Shown here: piece by piece, positions 5,425 to 7,052 of the stretch | Numbering within the stretch: the stretch's first letter is position 1 | How the letters are laid out: each line of letters opens with the position of its first letter | Origin: an uncultured Oscillibacter sp. | GTDB taxonomy: Bacteria; Bacillota; Clostridia; Oscillospirales; Oscillospiraceae | Length of the DNA: 7,052 nucleotides | NCBI RefSeq assembly: GCF_910579365.1 | Contig: NZ_CAJTUX010000100.1 | Span: forward strand, 1-7,052 | Direction: 5' to 3' | Made by a program: the position numbers and the translations under genes | Notes under the pieces: model-generated | Database searches by the model: none | Told to the model about the DNA's origin: nothing | Seen by the model: the letters and a program-made list of their open reading frames with translations, nothing else

Positions 5425-6783
5425 ATGGCAGAAGAAATTAAAACGACCCCAGCCCCGGAGGGACAAACGCTGGAGCCCCCCGCGCCGGAAGTGTCGGAGG
5501 CCCCGCCCGCCCCGGAGCCGGGGGCCCAGGGTGTGATCCCCGGCATGGAGGGTCCCCCGGCCCCGGAGAACAAGGTGATCAACCTGTCGTCCGTCCGGGC
5601 GGGGCAGGAGCAGACGGACCCGGCCAAGGAGGGCGGGCAGGAGTGGGAGAAGCCCCAGGAGCAGCCGGAGCCTCCCCGCCGTGGCCGCCGCCCCAAGAAC
5701 AAGGAGGCCCCGGCCCAGGGTGAGAGGCCCAAGCGCAAGGGCCGCCCGCCCAAGGCGGAGAAGCAGACCCCCGGCGGGGGCGGCGCTGGCAAGACGGCCA
5801 AGACCGCCACGCGGGGCAAGGCCGCTGGAAAATCCGCCCCGGCCAAGGAGGAGGCCCCGCCGCCTCCCGCGCCCGCGCCGGAGGAGCCGCCCCAGCCCAA
5901 AGACGCCTCCCGTGGGGAAAAAGAGGAGATCGTCTATCTGGACCTCTCCCAGCTCCACCCGTTCCAGGATCACCCGTTCGGCGTCCGGGACGACAATGAA
6001 ATGAAAGGGCTGGTGTCGTCTGTGCGGGCAGGCGGCGTCCACCAGCCCGCCCTGGTGCGTCCCCGTGAGGGCGGGGGCTATGAGATCATAGCGGGCCACC
6101 GGCGGCAGCGGGCAAGCGAGCTGGCGGGGTACAAAAATATGCCCTGTATCGTCCGCAACATGACGGATGATGAAGCCGTCCTCGCTATGACGGACGACAA
6201 CCTGCGCCACCGGGAAACGATTTTGCCCAGCGAAAAGGCGGCGGCCTTGAAGCAGCAGTATGAGGCCATCAAGCACCAGGGGACGCGGGGCGACGGCGCG
6301 GACCTGGGCAAGCTGTCTCTGGACAAGGTGGGCGAGCGCAACGGCATGAGCGGAAAGACGGTGCAGCGGTACATTTATCTGAATGACCTTGTGCCGGAGC
6401 TGAAACAGTTCATGGACGGCGGCAAGCTGTCGTTCACCCCGGCTGTGGAGATTTCCCGTATCAGGCCGGACCATCAGAAGTATATCGCCGTGTCCATTGA
6501 GGGGCAGCAGTCGTCCCCCTCCAAGGCCCAGGCCAAGAAGCTGCGGGAGATGGACGAGAAAAACCAGCTCAACCCGGATGTGATCGACGCGGTGTTGAGC
6601 CAGGAGAAGAAAAAGGAGGATTTTGACGTGATCATCAGCTCTGCGGAATTGGCCCAGTTTTTCGGCAAGGACAAGACGCCCCGTGAGATGAAGGACCAGA
6701 TCATGGCTCTGCTGGGGGAGTGGAAGGAGAAGCAGCCCCCGGAGCTGGGCAAGGGCGAGAAGAAAGTGGATCGGGAGAAGTGA
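5425..6783 (+). CDS. ParB/Spo0J-family DNA-binding protein with long N-terminal extension
   Basis: ParB-like protein of 452 residues, likely binding DNA sites for partition, maintenance or regulation of a mobile element. Residues 1-165 are low-complexity and rich in Pro, Ala, Glu and Lys, with two AT-hook-like basic GRP-type motifs (RRGRRPKNK, about 85-93; KRKGRPPK, 103-110). The ParB/Srx-like domain starts at YLDLSQLHPF (171-180) and contains the GHRRQRA box (224-230), the counterpart of the GERRxRA nucleotide-binding motif of ParB. A helix-turn-helix segment follows (about 295-322, LSLDKVGERNGMSGKTVQRY). The C-terminal part (about 395-452) is charged and unrecognised. The start is fixed by AGGAGG (5411-5416), eight bases before the ATG. 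No ParA gene is seen in the window. A transcription-regulator role, as for other ParB-like proteins on conjugative elements, is equally possible. Confidence 0.88.
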   Translation: MAEEIKTTPAPEGQTLEPPAPEVSEAPPAPEPGAQGVIPGMEGPPAPENKVINLSSVRAGQEQTDPAKEGGQEWEKPQEQPEPPRRGRRPKNKEAPAQGERPKRKGRPPKAEKQTPGGGGAGKTAKTATRGKAAGKSAPAKEEAPPPPAPAPEEPPQPKDASRGEKEEIVYLDLSQLHPFQDHPFGVRDDNEMKGLVSSVRAGGVHQPALVRPREGGGYEIIAGHRRQRASELAGYKNMPCIVRNMTDDEAVLAMTDDNLRHRETILPSEKAAALKQQYEAIKHQGTRGDGADLGKLSLDKVGERNGMSGKTVQRYIYLNDLVPELKQFMDGGKLSFTPAVEISRIRPDHQKYIAVSIEGQQSSPSKAQAKKLREMDEKNQLNPDVIDAVLSQEKKKEDFDVIISSAELAQFFGKDKTPREMKDQIMALLGEWKEKQPPELGKGEKKVDREK

Positions 6784-6788
6784 GCGGA

Positions 6789-6816
6789 CCTCTGGACACG
6801 GTGTCCAGAGGTTTTT
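6789..6816 (+). terminator. Intrinsic terminator of the ParB-like gene
   Basis: A near-perfect hairpin, CCTCTGGACA pairing with TGTCCAGAGG around a CGG loop, is followed by TTTTT (6812-6816) and begins five bases after the stop codon. It is a textbook Rho-independent terminator, so the gene is probably the last of its transcript and the region beyond is separately transcribed or silent. Confidence 0.85.
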
Positions 6817-6867
6817 CGCTCCCTATTTCCCGCTTCATCCATGCGCTCCCCCCCTTGTGAATGAGAC

Positions 6868-7027
6868 GGCCCTGGTGGTATATCCCCCGTCGCCGCGCCA
6901 CCCATAGCACAGCCGGGGCCCCCTGTCAAGGGCAAGCCGCCGCTGCGCGGCGGTGCTCCGCACCCTTGACTGGGGGCCCCGGCTGTGCTACTCCCACGGC
7001 GCGACGGGGGATATATCCTCCAGAGCC
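6868..7027. repeat. Long imperfect inverted repeat with nested hairpin
   Basis: About 160 bases fold back on themselves. Paired blocks from outside in are TATATCCCCCGTCG (6879-6892) with 7002-7015 (14 bp perfect), TAGCACAGCCGGGGCCCCC (6905-6923) with 6972-6990 (19 bp perfect), GTCAAGGG (6925-6932) with 6963-6970, and a central CCGCCGC/GCGGCGG stem (6937-6943/6947-6953) with a TGC loop. Outside 6879/7015 pairing continues imperfectly through CTGG-GG. A non-paired internal section of about 11-12 bases per arm separates the first two blocks. It follows the parB terminator and contains no convincing gene. It could be an origin of transfer, a single-strand or replication origin, a structured RNA or a small non-autonomous repeat; the sequence alone does not decide. 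Confidence 0.85.
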
Positions 7028-7034
7028 GCCCCCC

Positions 7035-7052
7035 TTTCCCAAGATTGGGAAA
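7035..7052. repeat. 18-bp palindrome at window end
   Basis: TTTCCCAA-GA-TTGGGAAA is a perfect 8-bp inverted repeat with a two-base centre, starting just after the long inverted repeat and ending at the window edge. The size and symmetry suit a dimeric DNA-binding protein or an operator of the next gene. With no downstream sequence the function is open. Confidence 0.6.

Noticed and set aside
5333..5536. A 67-codon plus-strand frame starting GTG across the leader and the start of the ParB-like gene
   Set aside because: No ribosome site, a basic composition caused by the hairpin sequence, and out-of-frame overlap with a well-supported gene.
5227..6474. A 415-codon open frame on the minus strand opposite the ParB-like gene
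   Set aside because: Its translation is Leu/Arg/Gly-rich low complexity without a recognisable domain. It is the expected antisense shadow of a very GC-rich gene that has clear ParB motifs and a ribosome site.
1..7052. CRISPR array, tRNA, rRNA or insertion sequence
   Set aside because: No regularly spaced repeats, tRNA-like cloverleaf, rRNA segments or transposase reading frame were seen in the window.

Overview
The window looks like chromosome from a GC-rich gut-type Firmicute (class Clostridia, probably Oscillospiraceae or a relative). It holds a Bce-type peptide-sensing module, SLH and flavodoxin sequences with Clostridia-like wording, strong AGGAGG ribosome sites, and a piece that resembles an integrative/conjugative element. 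No taxonomic marker gene is present, so this placement is inference.

Left part (1-2214, all minus strand): an intact BceRS-BceA-like cassette. In transcription order it is an OmpR-type response regulator, a short intramembrane-sensing histidine kinase (ATGA overlap) and the ATP-binding subunit of an ABC transporter, which is cut by the window edge. The permease expected next lies outside. A TTACA-N4-TGTAA inverted repeat lies over the kinase stop codon, just upstream of a possible promoter for the transporter. It matches the operator type known for BceR-like regulators.

Middle part (2275-5156, minus strand): a remnant of what looks like one redox operon, with at least five consecutive protein genes all broken. 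In transcription order these are an aldo/keto reductase, a lipoprotein alpha/beta hydrolase, the scraps of a second aldo/keto reductase, an SLH-domain/flavodoxin fusion, a possible 20-residue small ORF, and an NADPH-dependent FMN-reductase/iron-sulfur-flavoprotein-like gene. The lesions include lost start codons (ATG to ATAG, ATG to ACG), single-base indels, and larger internal deletions that remove catalytic regions. Both neighbouring blocks are intact.

Right part (5157-7052, plus strand): an AT-rich divergent spacer, two strong hairpins in tandem, then an intact ParB-like protein with a long Pro/Ala/Lys-rich N-terminal extension carrying AT-hook-like motifs. A clean intrinsic terminator follows, then a long imperfect inverted repeat (about 160 bp, nested cruciform type) and an 18-bp palindrome at the window edge. 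This part most likely belongs to a conjugative or other mobile element joined to the decayed operon. No integrase, relaxase or att site is visible here, so that is inference.
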